A DNA stretch of 51,985 nt, from positions 1 through 51,985 of the forward strand of contig NZ_JAINWJ010000013.1 in assembly GCF_021021415.1 (NCBI RefSeq). Direction: 5' to 3'. A program made the translations under genes and the position numbers. This DNA comes from Martelella mediterranea (GTDB taxonomy: Bacteria > Pseudomonadota > Alphaproteobacteria > Rhizobiales > Rhizobiaceae). The notes beneath the pieces are model-generated. The model saw nothing but the letters and a program-made list of their open reading frames with translations. It was not told the DNA's origin and did not search any database. Of this stretch, positions 1 to 9,008 are shown piece by piece. Within the stretch, counting starts at the first letter, position 1. Each line of letters opens with the position of its first letter.

Positions 1-71
1 GGCGGGCTGGTTGGGTGCGTTATGATAGACGCTTGCGTGGCACACGGCATCAACAAGAGGAAACCCAGCGG

Positions 72-896
72 ATGAAGTCCGACCGTGCAGAAAACGCGTT
101 TCTGGTTGCGCCCGGCCTGCTGCTGCTGGCGCTGGCGTTTTTCCTGCCGATCGCGCGCATGCTGATGCTGTCGGTGATGGGGCCGGAAGGGTTCACCTTT
201 TCCCATTTTGCCGAATTCATCCGCGAGCCCTATTACCTCAATGTGCTGTGGCGCACGATCCGGCTGTCCTTCATCATCACGCTGATCTGCGCCATGGTCG
301 GCTTTCCGCTGGCCTATATCATGGCGCGCGCCGGGCCACGGCTCAGGCTGTGGTTGATCATCGTCATCTTGCTGCCGCTGATGACCAGCGTGGTGATCCG
401 CACCTTCGGCTGGATGGTGATTTTCGAGCGCGGCGGCATCATCTCCTCCACGCTTTACGATCTCGGCCTGGTGAAGCGCAATTTCACCCTTATGCGTACC
501 GAAACCGCGATCGTGATCGGCATGGTGCAGGTGCTGCTGCCGTTCATGACGCTGTCGATACTCGGCGTCGTCAGCCGCATCGATGAAAAGCTGGAAGAGG
601 CGGCGCGGACCATGGGTTGTTCCTTCCTGCAGGCGTTCCGGCATGTGGTGCTGCCGCTTGCCATGCCGGGCATCGCCGCCGGTTCGCTGCTGGCCTTCAC
701 GCTGTCGGCAAGTTCGTTCGTGACGCCGAGCCTGCTCGGCGGACCGCGTCTCCAGGTGCTGGCGGCCTCGATCTATTCCTCGGTCACGCAAACGCTCGAC
801 TGGCATTTCGCCGCCGCCCAGGCCGTGATCCTGTTCCTCGGCATCGCGCTTACCCTCATTCCCTATTTCAGGTTGACGGGAGGCCGTCATGGTTAA
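72..896 (+). CDS. ABC transporter permease, PotB-like
   Basis: Inner-membrane permease of a spermidine/putrescine-type (PotB/CysTW) ABC importer, 274 aa. About six hydrophobic segments are visible, starting with the LLLLALAFFLPI helix, plus the cytoplasmic EAA loop (EEAARTMGCSFLQAF) that docks on the ATPase. ATG 72 is chosen over an upstream in-frame start because an AGAGG lies 11 nt before it and the protein then begins MKSDRAEN directly before the first helix. It overlaps the next permease by 8 nt, so the two are translationally coupled. The upstream gene, probably the periplasmic binding protein, lies outside the window. The substrate cannot be told; polyamines, opines, phosphonates and iron are all handled by this family. 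Confidence 0.88.
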   Translation: MKSDRAENAFLVAPGLLLLALAFFLPIARMLMLSVMGPEGFTFSHFAEFIREPYYLNVLWRTIRLSFIITLICAMVGFPLAYIMARAGPRLRLWLIIVILLPLMTSVVIRTFGWMVIFERGGIISSTLYDLGLVKRNFTLMRTETAIVIGMVQVLLPFMTLSILGVVSRIDEKLEEAARTMGCSFLQAFRHVVLPLAMPGIAAGSLLAFTLSASSFVTPSLLGGPRLQVLAASIYSSVTQTLDWHFAAAQAVILFLGIALTLIPYFRLTGGRHG

Positions 897-1692
897 GGCC
901 GTTCCGTTGTGGCTGAAGATCGCGACGGTCGTGTTCATCGCGCTGATCGTGGTGGTCATGCTGGCGCCGCTGGTGGTGGTGATCGGCACCTCGTTTTCGG
1001 CCAACCAGTTTATCGCCTTTCCGCCCAAAGGCTTCTCGCTCGAATGGTATCAAAAGGTACTGTCGTCGAGCGCCTATCTTTCATCCGGGGCCTTGAGCCT
1101 CGGCATCGCGCTGCTGGTGACGCTCTCCTCCGTCACCATCGGTGGCGCGGCGGCGATCGCGATCCACCGCCGGCAATTGCCGCAATCGGAGCTGCTCGGC
1201 GCGCTGTTTCTCTCGCCGCTGATCCTGCCGACGATCATCTACGCCATCGGCCTGTTGATGTTCTGGAGCGCCGCCTTCGGACCGGTCTCCTTCGTCACGC
1301 TGTGGATCGGCCATACCGCGATCACGCTGCCCTATGTGGTGCGCACCACGCTCGCCGTTTTGAGCGAGTCCGACCCCTTCATCGAGGAGGCGGCGCGCAC
1401 CATGGGGGCGGGGCGCATCCAGCGGCTCGTGTTCGTGGTGCTGCCGCAATGCCGGCCGGGGCTTGCGGCGGGCGCGTTCTTTGCCTTCAACATTTCGTTC
1501 GACGAGGCGGTGCTGTCGCTGTTCCTGCGCACCCCGGACATGACCACGCTGCCGGTACAGATCTACGGCCAGCTCGAATTCAGCCCCGACCCGTCCGTCG
1601 CCGCGGTCTCCACGATCATGATCGCGCTCACCGTCATCCTCATTCTGGTTATCGACCGCGTGCTCGGCATCCGGAAATTCGCCAGCGCCTAG
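889..1692 (+). CDS. ABC transporter permease, PotC-like
   Basis: Second inner-membrane permease of the same importer, 267 aa, PotC-type. It has a strongly hydrophobic N-terminal helix, several further membrane segments, and an EAA loop reading EEAARTMGAGRIQRLVF followed by the LPQCRPGLAAG segment. The ATG overlaps the end of the first permease, and the ATPase gene starts 10 nt downstream. The two permeases should form a heterodimeric channel. Family assignment is secure; substrate is unknown. Confidence 0.88.
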   Translation: MVKAVPLWLKIATVVFIALIVVVMLAPLVVVIGTSFSANQFIAFPPKGFSLEWYQKVLSSSAYLSSGALSLGIALLVTLSSVTIGGAAAIAIHRRQLPQSELLGALFLSPLILPTIIYAIGLLMFWSAAFGPVSFVTLWIGHTAITLPYVVRTTLAVLSESDPFIEEAARTMGAGRIQRLVFVVLPQCRPGLAAGAFFAFNISFDEAVLSLFLRTPDMTTLPVQIYGQLEFSPDPSVAAVSTIMIALTVILILVIDRVLGIRKFASA

Positions 1693-1702
1693 GAATATAG
1701 TC

Positions 1703-2734
1703 ATGTCGGATATTCATCTCGATCGGATCAGGAAGTCCTACGGCAAGGTGGAGGTTCTCCACGGCATCGACCTCGCGCTGTCTTCCGGTGAGTTCGTGAG
1801 CCTGCTCGGCGCATCCGGCTGCGGCAAGACCACGCTTCTGCGCACGGTTGCCGGGCTTGAGGCCGTCACCGGCGGCCATGTGATCATCGATGGCCAGGAT
1901 GTGACGGGGCTGCCGCCGGAAAAGCGCGATATCGCGATGATGTTCCAGTCCTACGCGCTGTTGCCGCATCTGAGCGTCTACGAGAATGTCCGCTTTCCGC
2001 TGCGCATGCGCCGGATCGGCGTGCGCGACGAGCAGGATGAGCGGGTGAAGGCCGCGCTGGAGACGGTGCAGCTCGGTCATCTTTCCGACCGCTATCCGCG
2101 CCAGCTCTCCGGCGGCCAGCAGCAGCGCGTGGCGCTGGCCCGCGCGATCGTCTCCAACCCGAAAGTGCTGTTGCTTGACGAGCCGCTCTCCAACCTCGAC
2201 GCCCGGCTGCGCGAGGACATGCAGGTGGAACTGATCGAGATCCACCGCCGCCTCGGGCTGACCACGCTGTTCGTGACCCACGACCAGGAGGAGGCGCTGA
2301 GCCTCTCCGACCGGGTGGTGCTTTTGAATGCCGGCAAGGTCGAGCAGGAGGGCGCGCCTTCCGAGATTTACGCCCGCCCGGCGACCGCGTTCGTCTCCGG
2401 CTTTATCGGCTCGGCCAATGTGCTGAAGGGCGAGCTTGAGGCGGGCGGCATCGCGGTGCTGGAGGATGGGCAACGCCTCGCGGTTTCGGCGGAAGCGCCG
2501 GCCGGCCCGGTCTCGGTCGTATTGCGGCAGGAGGATTTGACCGTCGCAGCGTCAGGCGAGGGCCTGAAGGCCACTGTGAAGACCCGGGTCTATCTCGGCG
2601 CGCGAAACCGCTATGTGCTGACCCTTGCCGGCGAGACCATCCGGCTTCTCACCGACAACGAAACCGTGCTGCAGCCGGGCGACGAGGTCGCGCTTTCCAT
2701 CGATCCCGAACGCATTCGCGTTCTCGCCCGCTGA
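1703..2734 (+). CDS. ABC transporter ATP-binding protein, PotA-like
   Basis: Cytoplasmic ATPase of the importer, 343 aa, the usual length for PotA/FbpC-type subunits. Walker A is GASGCGKT near residues 36-43, the signature is LSGGQQQR, Walker B is LLLDEP, and the switch histidine is in FVTHDQEEA. Residues after about 240 form a TOBE_2 domain (RQEDLTV, VYLGARNRYVL). Genes 72-2734 form one compact operon, with the LysR gene 40 nt downstream on the same strand. The absence of the binding protein from the window prevents a substrate call. Confidence 0.9.
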   Translation: MSDIHLDRIRKSYGKVEVLHGIDLALSSGEFVSLLGASGCGKTTLLRTVAGLEAVTGGHVIIDGQDVTGLPPEKRDIAMMFQSYALLPHLSVYENVRFPLRMRRIGVRDEQDERVKAALETVQLGHLSDRYPRQLSGGQQQRVALARAIVSNPKVLLLDEPLSNLDARLREDMQVELIEIHRRLGLTTLFVTHDQEEALSLSDRVVLLNAGKVEQEGAPSEIYARPATAFVSGFIGSANVLKGELEAGGIAVLEDGQRLAVSAEAPAGPVSVVLRQEDLTVAASGEGLKATVKTRVYLGARNRYVLTLAGETIRLLTDNETVLQPGDEVALSIDPERIRVLAR

Positions 2735-2774
2735 CCCTCTTTTGATTGTGAGACCGCGCGGAGGCTGGTAGCGT

Positions 2775-3752
2775 ATGGCGATGCGCATCATCGACATGGC
2801 CACCTTCGTGGCGCTTGCCCGCAACCGGCATTTCGGCCGCACCGCCCGGGAGCTGAACACCACCCAGCCGGCGATTTCCTCGCGTCTTGCGATTCTCGAG
2901 CGCGATTATGCCTGCCGGCTTGTCGAGCGCGGCGACCGCGAGTTTCGGCTGACGCCTGCCGGCGAGGAGGCGCTGCGCGTGTTCCAGGAGGTGCTGGAAA
3001 AGCTCAACACGCTGAAATCCGACCTCAAGGAGGGCGGCAGCGACGCCGCCTATATCGTGCGCATCGGCGCGATCGATTCCGTGGTCGCCACCTGGATGCC
3101 GGATTTCATCGAGGCGCTGAGCCAGGCGATGCCGAACCTCAGGGTGGAGCTGACGATCGAGGGGACGCGCGACCTCATCGCCGGCCTCGCCCATGGCGAG
3201 TTCGATCTGATCTTCGGGATCGAGCCCGCGATCGGCGACAGTTTCCGCTCCTTCATCATCTGCTATTATGAAATGGTCTGGGCCGCGGCCCCCGCGGTGG
3301 TCGACCGCAATACCACCTACAGCGTCGACGAATTGTCGCGGATGCCGATCATCACCTTCCCCAAGGGCACGCCGCCCTATGCCTATGTCGCGCCCTATTT
3401 TCAGGACGAACGGGTGCTGGCCTCCAAGCTGACGAGTTCGAATTCCCTTTTTGCGATGATCAATCTCCTCATCGGCGGCTTCGGCCTTGCGGCGATCCCC
3501 TCGGTCGCGATCGCGCGCGAGCTGGAAAATGGCCTGCTGTGCCGGGTGAGCGTGACCAAGCCGTTTCCGCCGATGCCGATCGTCGCCACCTACCAGACGA
3601 CCGTCGGCCAGAATATCCTGCGGAGCGTCGCCGATCACGCCCGCAGCAGCGCCGCCGAGTTCTGCCGCAAGGTGTCATCGGAAGGCGCCTGGGTGCCGGG
3701 GGATGGCGGGCCCGCGCCCGCCGAGCAGGAACGCGGCCGCATCAATCGATGA
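2775..3752 (+). CDS. LysR family transcriptional regulator
   Basis: DNA-binding regulator of 325 aa. The N-terminal winged helix-turn-helix covers about residues 5-64 (FVALARNRHFGRTARELNTTQPAISSR is the recognition region in pieces), followed by a LysR substrate-binding domain (residues about 90-295) that senses a small effector. It follows the ABC importer by 40 nt on the same strand, so it is probably co-transcribed with it and may control it; this is inferred from position. A GGAGG lies about 10 nt before the ATG. Its 3' end overlaps the convergent modC gene by 11 nt. The C-terminal tail is Pro/Ala-rich and not part of the fold. Confidence 0.88.
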   Translation: MAMRIIDMATFVALARNRHFGRTARELNTTQPAISSRLAILERDYACRLVERGDREFRLTPAGEEALRVFQEVLEKLNTLKSDLKEGGSDAAYIVRIGAIDSVVATWMPDFIEALSQAMPNLRVELTIEGTRDLIAGLAHGEFDLIFGIEPAIGDSFRSFIICYYEMVWAAAPAVVDRNTTYSVDELSRMPIITFPKGTPPYAYVAPYFQDERVLASKLTSSNSLFAMINLLIGGFGLAAIPSVAIARELENGLLCRVSVTKPFPPMPIVATYQTTVGQNILRSVADHARSSAAEFCRKVSSEGAWVPGDGGPAPAEQERGRINR

Positions 3753-4818
3753 TCGCCACCGATTTGATCTGGGCATAGACGGCCATGCCGGGCTGCAGGC
3801 TGAGGAGATTGGCCGAGCGGGCGGTGACGCGCGCCATGATCAGCCTGCTGCCGATCTCCAGATGCACGATCATGACGGAAGGATGATCGCCGCGGGCGAT
3901 CTCGCGCACGATCGCCGGCACGCGGTTGATGATCGAGACATTCAGGTTTTCGGTGAGCGCGATCGAGACGTCGCGGGCATGGATCATCAGGCGCACCGGT
4001 TCGCCGACCTGTCTACCGGTATGGGCGATCCACAGCGCTCCGCCCTCGAACTTGGCGAGCGCGAGTTGCCAGCGCAGGTCGATATCGGCAATCCGCGCGT
4101 CGATCGCTATTCCGGCGCGGCGTTCATGCGCCATCGGCAGGTCGAGGCGGGCGAGCGTCTCGGCGGTGAGACCGGCGGCGATAACGCGCCCGTCGCGCAT
4201 CACCGCGAGATGATCGGCAAGCCGGGCCACCTCGTCGGGCGCGTGGGTGACGTAGAGCACCGGGATGGAAAGGCTCTGCCTCAGGTTTTGCAGATAGGGG
4301 AAGATCTCCTGGCGCGCATGGATGTCGAGCGCCGACATCGGCTCATCCATCAGGAGCAGCTTCGGCTGCGAAAGCAGCGCCCGGGCGATCGCGACCCGCT
4401 GGCGCTCGCCGCCGGAAAGCCGCGCCGGCATGCGCTCCAGAAGGCTGGAAAGACCGAGCAGCTCGACCAGTTCTTCAAACCGCGCCTTGCCATCACGCTT
4501 CGCCCGCTTCTCGCCATAGCGAAGGTTGGCGCTGACGGTCAGATGGGGAAACAGATTGGCCTGCTGGAACACATAGCCGACCTCGCGGCGATGCGGCGGG
4601 CGGAAGTGACTGCCGTCCTGCCAGACCTCGCCATCGATCGAAAATTCGCCGTCGGGCAGGTGTTCCAGTCCCGCGAAACAGCGCAGCAGGCTGGTCTTGC
4701 CGCAGCCGGAGGGACCGAACAGCGCGGTGACGCCGCTTTTCGGAAACCGGAAGGATGCATCGAGCAGAAACGCGCCGAAACGGCCGGCGAAACGGGCGGA
4801 AAGTCTGTCACCGGTCAT
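3742..4818 (-). CDS. modC: molybdate ABC transporter ATP-binding protein ModC
   Basis: Cytoplasmic ATPase of the ModABC molybdate importer, 358 aa. Walker A is GPSGCGKT near residues 35-42, the signature [15 protein letters not shown], and Walker B LLLMDEP. The last roughly 130 residues are a Mop/TOBE domain ([13 protein letters not shown] and a second repeat ending IKSVAIID), which is typical of ModC and distinguishes it from other importers. The start is set at the ATG that overlaps the modB stop by 4 nt (ATGA); a longer frame exists but runs through modB. Convergent with the LysR gene, overlapping by 11 nt. Confidence 0.93.
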   Translation of the reverse strand: MTGDRLSARFAGRFGAFLLDASFRFPKSGVTALFGPSGCGKTSLLRCFAGLEHLPDGEFSIDGEVWQDGSHFRPPHRREVGYVFQQANLFPHLTVSANLRYGEKRAKRDGKARFEELVELLGLSSLLERMPARLSGGERQRVAIARALLSQPKLLLMDEPMSALDIHARQEIFPYLQNLRQSLSIPVLYVTHAPDEVARLADHLAVMRDGRVIAAGLTAETLARLDLPMAHERRAGIAIDARIADIDLRWQLALAKFEGGALWIAHTGRQVGEPVRLMIHARDVSIALTENLNVSIINRVPAIVREIARGDHPSVMIVHLEIGSRLIMARVTARSANLLSLQPGMAVYAQIKSVAIID

Positions 4819-5480
4819 GGAAAGCGCCTCCGCATGCGTCGCTCGATCAGCATTGTCGACAGGATGACGAGGAAGGAAAACGCCAGCATGCCGGCGGCGA
4901 GGATATGCGCCTTGCCCCATTGCAGGGTCTCGACATAGTCGTAGATCGCCACCGAGAGCACCTTGGTCTTGCCGGGAATATTGCCGCCGATCATCAGCAC
5001 CACGCCGAATTCGCCGACGGTATGGGCAAAGCCGAGGATCGCGCCGGTGATGAGGCCGGGGCGGGCAAGCGGCAGGGCGATCGAGAAGAAGCGGTCGACC
5101 GGGCCGGCCCTCAGCGTCGCGGCCGCCTCCAGCGGATCATTGCCGATGGCCTCGAAGGCGTTGCGCACCGGCTGCACCGCAAAGGGCAGCGAATAGATCA
5201 CCGAGCCGACCACGAGGCCCGCAAATGTGAAGGGCAGGGTAAAGCCGATGGTCTCGCCGATCGCGGCGCCGAGCGGGCTTTGGGGGCTGAGCGCGATCAG
5301 CAGGTAGAAGCCGAGCACAGTGGGCGGCAGGACCAGGGGGAGGGCTACGATCGCGCCGATCACTTCCTTCCACCATGTGTGCGACCGCGCCAGCCACCAG
5401 GCGAGTGGCACGCCCAATATCATCAAGAACACGGTCGTGACGCCGGCAAGTTTCAGCGTCAGGAATACGGCTTCCCACAT
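4815..5480 (-). CDS. modB: molybdate ABC transporter permease ModB
   Basis: Membrane permease of the molybdate importer, 221 aa, close to the usual ModB length of about 225. Five or so membrane helices are visible, beginning [19 protein letters not shown], with the ModB motif [15 protein letters not shown] and an EAA-type loop ([16 protein letters not shown]). I chose the internal ATG at 5480 because it begins directly before the first helix; the longer frame would run into the 3' end of modA. It is 37 nt downstream of modA and overlaps modC by 4 nt. Confidence 0.92.
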   Translation of the reverse strand: MWEAVFLTLKLAGVTTVFLMILGVPLAWWLARSHTWWKEVIGAIVALPLVLPPTVLGFYLLIALSPQSPLGAAIGETIGFTLPFTFAGLVVGSVIYSLPFAVQPVRNAFEAIGNDPLEAAATLRAGPVDRFFSIALPLARPGLITGAILGFAHTVGEFGVVLMIGGNIPGKTKVLSVAIYDYVETLQWGKAHILAAGMLAFSFLVILSTMLIERRMRRRFP

Positions 5481-5517
5481 TATTTCCGCTCCAGGGCCCA
5501 TTCCCGACTGCCAGGAA

Positions 5518-6267
5518 TCACGACGGCAGCCGGTAGCCGTGATTTCCGACAATTTTGCGGGCGGTATCGCCCTTCAGGAAGCTCATAAACGCCCGCGCCG
5601 CGATATTGTTCTCGCCCTTCTTCAAAAGAACCGCGCCCTGGGCGATCGGGCTGTACAAATCGGTCGGCACTTCATAGCGCGAACCGCCGGGCTCGCCGAC
5701 AAGCTGAGACAGCGCGACGAAGCCGAGCGCGGCATTGCCGGTGGCGACAAACTGGTAGGCCTGGGTGATGCTTTCCCCCTCGACCAGCCGTTCGCGCAAC
5801 TGCTCGTAGACACCGAGCGCCGTCATCGCCTCCACTGCCGCTGCGCCATAGGGCGCGGTGCGCGGATTGGCGATCGCCAGTTTGCCGAAGCGATCGGGAT
5901 GGAAGAGCACCTTGCCTTCCGGGTCCACGAGATCGGGATCGGCGCTGTAAAGCACCAGCGCGCCGAGCGCATAGACGAAGGCGCTGCCTTCCACCGCGTA
6001 ACCTTCTTCGATCGTAAGCGCGGGGCGCTCCTCATCGGCGGCGAGAAACACGTCAAAGGGCGCGCCGTGAATGATCTGGGCATAGAGCCTGCCGGTCGAG
6101 CCGAAACTCAGCACCGCCTCGTGGCCGGTCTCTTCGCGAAAGGCCTCGGCGATCTCCTCGGCGGTGCCGGTGAAATTGGCGGCGACGGCGACGGTGACCT
6201 CGCCGCTGGCTGCCGGCGTCGTCGCGAGCGGCAAAAGCAGAAGGGCGAGAAACAGAATACGGCGCAT
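5518..6267 (-). CDS. modA: molybdate-binding periplasmic protein ModA
   Basis: Periplasmic binding protein of the molybdate importer, 249 aa. The signal peptide is [22 protein letters not shown] with cleavage near residue 21. The mature part starts VTVAVAANF and contains [23 protein letters not shown] and [12 protein letters not shown], all typical of ModA oxyanion-binding loops. The ATG at 6267 is chosen because it places the signal peptide at the very N-terminus; an upstream in-frame start adds a non-signal stretch. First gene of modABC; the operon is divergent from the mannosidase gene across 170 nt. I did not recognise a ModE box there. Confidence 0.93.
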   Translation of the reverse strand: MRRILFLALLLLPLATTPAASGEVTVAVAANFTGTAEEIAEAFREETGHEAVLSFGSTGRLYAQIIHGAPFDVFLAADEERPALTIEEGYAVEGSAFVYALGALVLYSADPDLVDPEGKVLFHPDRFGKLAIANPRTAPYGAAAVEAMTALGVYEQLRERLVEGESITQAYQFVATGNAALGFVALSQLVGEPGGSRYEVPTDLYSPIAQGAVLLKKGENNIAARAFMSFLKGDTARKIVGNHGYRLPS

Positions 6268-6437
6268 CTTGGTCTCCGGGGCGGGTGCGGGAACTGTGCC
6301 TGCTGATCGCGCGCCGGTCAAACACGCCCTTTGCGACAAGACGCCGCAAAATTCTGCCGACCCCCTTTAAAATCGGTTTAGAGAGAACCAAAAAGCCTTT
6401 AGTAAGGTGTCGTTTCAATTGAACGGACGGACGCAGC

Positions 6438-8858
6438 ATGACGGATATTCTCGATCTCAACGACGACTGGGTGTTTTCCTCCGACGCTCACAACAGTTCC
6501 GTCACGCTGTCGGCGCCCGGCGATATCCATTCCGCGCTCTTGGCCGCCGGCGCGATCGAGGACCCCTATTACCGCGACAACGAGCCCAGAACCGACTGGG
6601 TCCATGAAGCCGAGTGGGTCGCCGTCAAGCGCTTCCAGCTTTCCGATATCGAGGGCGGACGGTTCACGCTACGCTTCGAAAGCGTCGATTGCCTCGCCGA
6701 AGTCAGCGTCAATGACAAGCCCGCCGGGCGTTGCGAAAGCCAGTTCCTGCGCTATGATTTCGACGTGACCGGGCTGTTGCGCGCGGGCGAAAACGAGATC
6801 GCAGTGCGGTTCCTCTCCAATTCGCGCGAGGCCGAAAAGCGCGCGAAAGCCTCCGACTTCCCGATCCCCTATACCAAGAACAGCCGGATCGGCCACTTGA
6901 ACTTCCTGCGCCGGGCGCAATGCCATGGCGGCTGGGACTGGGGGATCGCGCTATCGCCGCTCGGCTTCTATGGCGATATCACGCTGGTGCGCACCGGCGA
7001 TCTGAGGCTTGACGATGTCGCGATCCGCCAGCGTCACGAGGGCGGCGCGGTGGAACTGGACGTCACCTTCCACGCCTTCGCCTTTGCGCCAACTGAAGCC
7101 GATGCGGTGGTCGAAATCAACGGCGCGCGGGCGACCGGCATGATGACGGCATGGCCCGGCGAAAACCGGGTCACGGTGACCGTCCGGGTCGAAAATCCGC
7201 GGCTGTGGTGGCCGGCGGGCCACGGTGAGCAGGCGTTTTACGATCTCGCGGTTTCGCTTGGCAATGAGCGCCGCGATTTCCGCATCGGCCTGCGCAGCGT
7301 TGCTCTGCTGACCAATGCCGACGAAATAGGCCATCGCTTCGCCTTTCAGATCAATGGCCGCGAGATCTTCATGAAAGGCGCCAACTGGATTCCGGGCGAC
7401 GCCCTGCCGGCCCGCGCCACGCCCGACCAGGTGCGCGACCTGCTGGTTTCGGCGGTCGAGGCCAATATGAACATGATCCGCGTCTGGGGCGGCGGACAGT
7501 ATGAGGCCGACTGGTTCTACGAACTCTGCGATGAGCTGGGCATCATGGTCTGGCAGGACTTCATGTTCGCCTGCAGCCATTACCCCGCCCATGAACGCGG
7601 CTTTCTCGATCTGGTTCGCGTGGAAGCCCGCCAGCAATTGCGCCGGCTGTCGCGCTTCGCTTCGATCGCGCTGTGGTGCGGTGACAATGAACTTGTGGGT
7701 GCGCTCAGCTGGTACGAGGAGAGCATCGATAACCGCGATCGTTATCTGGCGATCTATGACCGCCTCAATCACGCGCTCGAGGAAGCGGTGGAGGACGAGG
7801 CGATCGGTCTGCCGTTCCGCCCGTCATCACCCTCGGTCGGGCGGCTCGATTTCGGCGATGGCTGGCATGTCGATACCTCGGGCGACATGCATTTCTGGGA
7901 TGTCTGGCACTCGGCGAAGGATTTCGAGCATTACCGCACGGTCCGCCCGCGCTTCTGCTCGGAATTCGGCTTCCAGTCGTTTCCTTCGATGCGTGTGATC
8001 GAAAGCTTCACCGCGCCGGAGGACCGCAACGTCTCCTCCGCCGTCATGGACGTCCATCAACGCAATATCGGCGGCAACAGCCGGATCGTGGAGACCATCG
8101 CGCGCTATTTCCGCTTTCCCGACAGTTTCGAGGATATGGTCTATCTGAGCCAGCTCTCGCAGGGCTTGGCGATGAAGACGGCGATCGAGTTCTGGCGCGC
8201 AAACAAGCCGCGCACCATGGGCACGCTGTTCTGGCAGTTGAACGACACCTGGCCGGTGGCAAGTTGGTCGAGCCTCGAATATGGCGGCGGCTGGAAGACC
8301 ACGCAATATCTCGCCCGCCGCTTCTTCGCGCCGCTGATGGTGACGGCGGAACCGGACCCGGCAACCGGCGCGATCGTTCTGCTCGCGGTCTCGGATATCG
8401 AGGACGAAAAGCCGATCACCGTCAGGCTGCGCACTGTCGATGCGACCGATGGCACGGTCTCCGAACTGGGTACCTATGACGTGGTCACCAGCGTGGAGAC
8501 GGTGGTGGAGATCGCCCGCATCCGTCCCGAAAGCCTTGGCGACAGCACCTTCCTGCTGTTCGACTGGCGCGATGGCGACGGCAATCATCTCGGCGAAAAC
8601 GAGTATCTGCCGCAAAGGCCGAAAGCCTATCGCTTCGGGGAGCCGAACATTACCGTCCACGCTGAAGACGACCGGATCACGCTCGCAACCGATCGGCCTG
8701 CGCTCTATGTCACCTATGACCACGGCGGCGACGACATCTATTCCGACAATTGCTTCACGCTGCTGCCGGGCGAGGACAAGGTGCTGACGGTGACCCGAAA
8801 GCGCACTTCGCATCTTGATCAGGCAAGGGCACCTGAGTTGCGGTATTTGAAGGGCTGA
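6438..8858 (+). CDS. glycoside hydrolase family 2 beta-mannosidase
   Basis: Predicted exo-beta-mannosidase (GH2) of 806 aa releasing mannose from the non-reducing end of beta-mannosides. No signal peptide is seen, so it is probably cytoplasmic and acts on imported oligosaccharides. An N-terminal jelly roll (residues 1-180; DDWVFSSDAH and APGDIHSALL), Ig-like domains, then a TIM barrel from about 295. The catalytic acid/base is Glu418 in LWCGDNE and the nucleophile Glu509 in FCSEFGFQ; WGGGQYEADWFYELCDELG marks mannosidase-type GH2 enzymes. It stands alone, and no mannoside transporter adjoins it. Other GH2 activities are less likely. Confidence 0.9.
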   Translation: MTDILDLNDDWVFSSDAHNSSVTLSAPGDIHSALLAAGAIEDPYYRDNEPRTDWVHEAEWVAVKRFQLSDIEGGRFTLRFESVDCLAEVSVNDKPAGRCESQFLRYDFDVTGLLRAGENEIAVRFLSNSREAEKRAKASDFPIPYTKNSRIGHLNFLRRAQCHGGWDWGIALSPLGFYGDITLVRTGDLRLDDVAIRQRHEGGAVELDVTFHAFAFAPTEADAVVEINGARATGMMTAWPGENRVTVTVRVENPRLWWPAGHGEQAFYDLAVSLGNERRDFRIGLRSVALLTNADEIGHRFAFQINGREIFMKGANWIPGDALPARATPDQVRDLLVSAVEANMNMIRVWGGGQYEADWFYELCDELGIMVWQDFMFACSHYPAHERGFLDLVRVEARQQLRRLSRFASIALWCGDNELVGALSWYEESIDNRDRYLAIYDRLNHALEEAVEDEAIGLPFRPSSPSVGRLDFGDGWHVDTSGDMHFWDVWHSAKDFEHYRTVRPRFCSEFGFQSFPSMRVIESFTAPEDRNVSSAVMDVHQRNIGGNSRIVETIARYFRFPDSFEDMVYLSQLSQGLAMKTAIEFWRANKPRTMGTLFWQLNDTWPVASWSSLEYGGGWKTTQYLARRFFAPLMVTAEPDPATGAIVLLAVSDIEDEKPITVRLRTVDATDGTVSELGTYDVVTSVETVVEIARIRPESLGDSTFLLFDWRDGDGNHLGENEYLPQRPKAYRFGEPNITVHAEDDRITLATDRPALYVTYDHGGDDIYSDNCFTLLPGEDKVLTVTRKRTSHLDQARAPELRYLKG

Positions 8859-9008
8859 GAAGACACACACCCGTCCTCTTCTTCGGTCCCCCTGATGCGT
8901 GGGTCTTGCTCTTGCGAGACGATTGGCCTATTTGTCGGCGCCCAATGCCGAATGGGACGATGAGCGCACGACAGTGTTGCCGCGCGACAGCGAAGGGCCC
9001 TAATCGAT

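Noticed and set aside
1..75. Frame running from base 1 to a TGA at 73-75 that overlaps the first permease start, possibly the end of a coupled upstream gene.
   Set aside because: The short translated tail resembles no binding protein, and another frame stops at base 25; the true end of the upstream gene cannot be decided.
6370..6425. Possible LacI operator or ModE box between modA and the mannosidase gene.
   Set aside because: The TAAAATCGGTTTA and TTCAATTGAA stretches are too short or imperfect to assign to either regulator.
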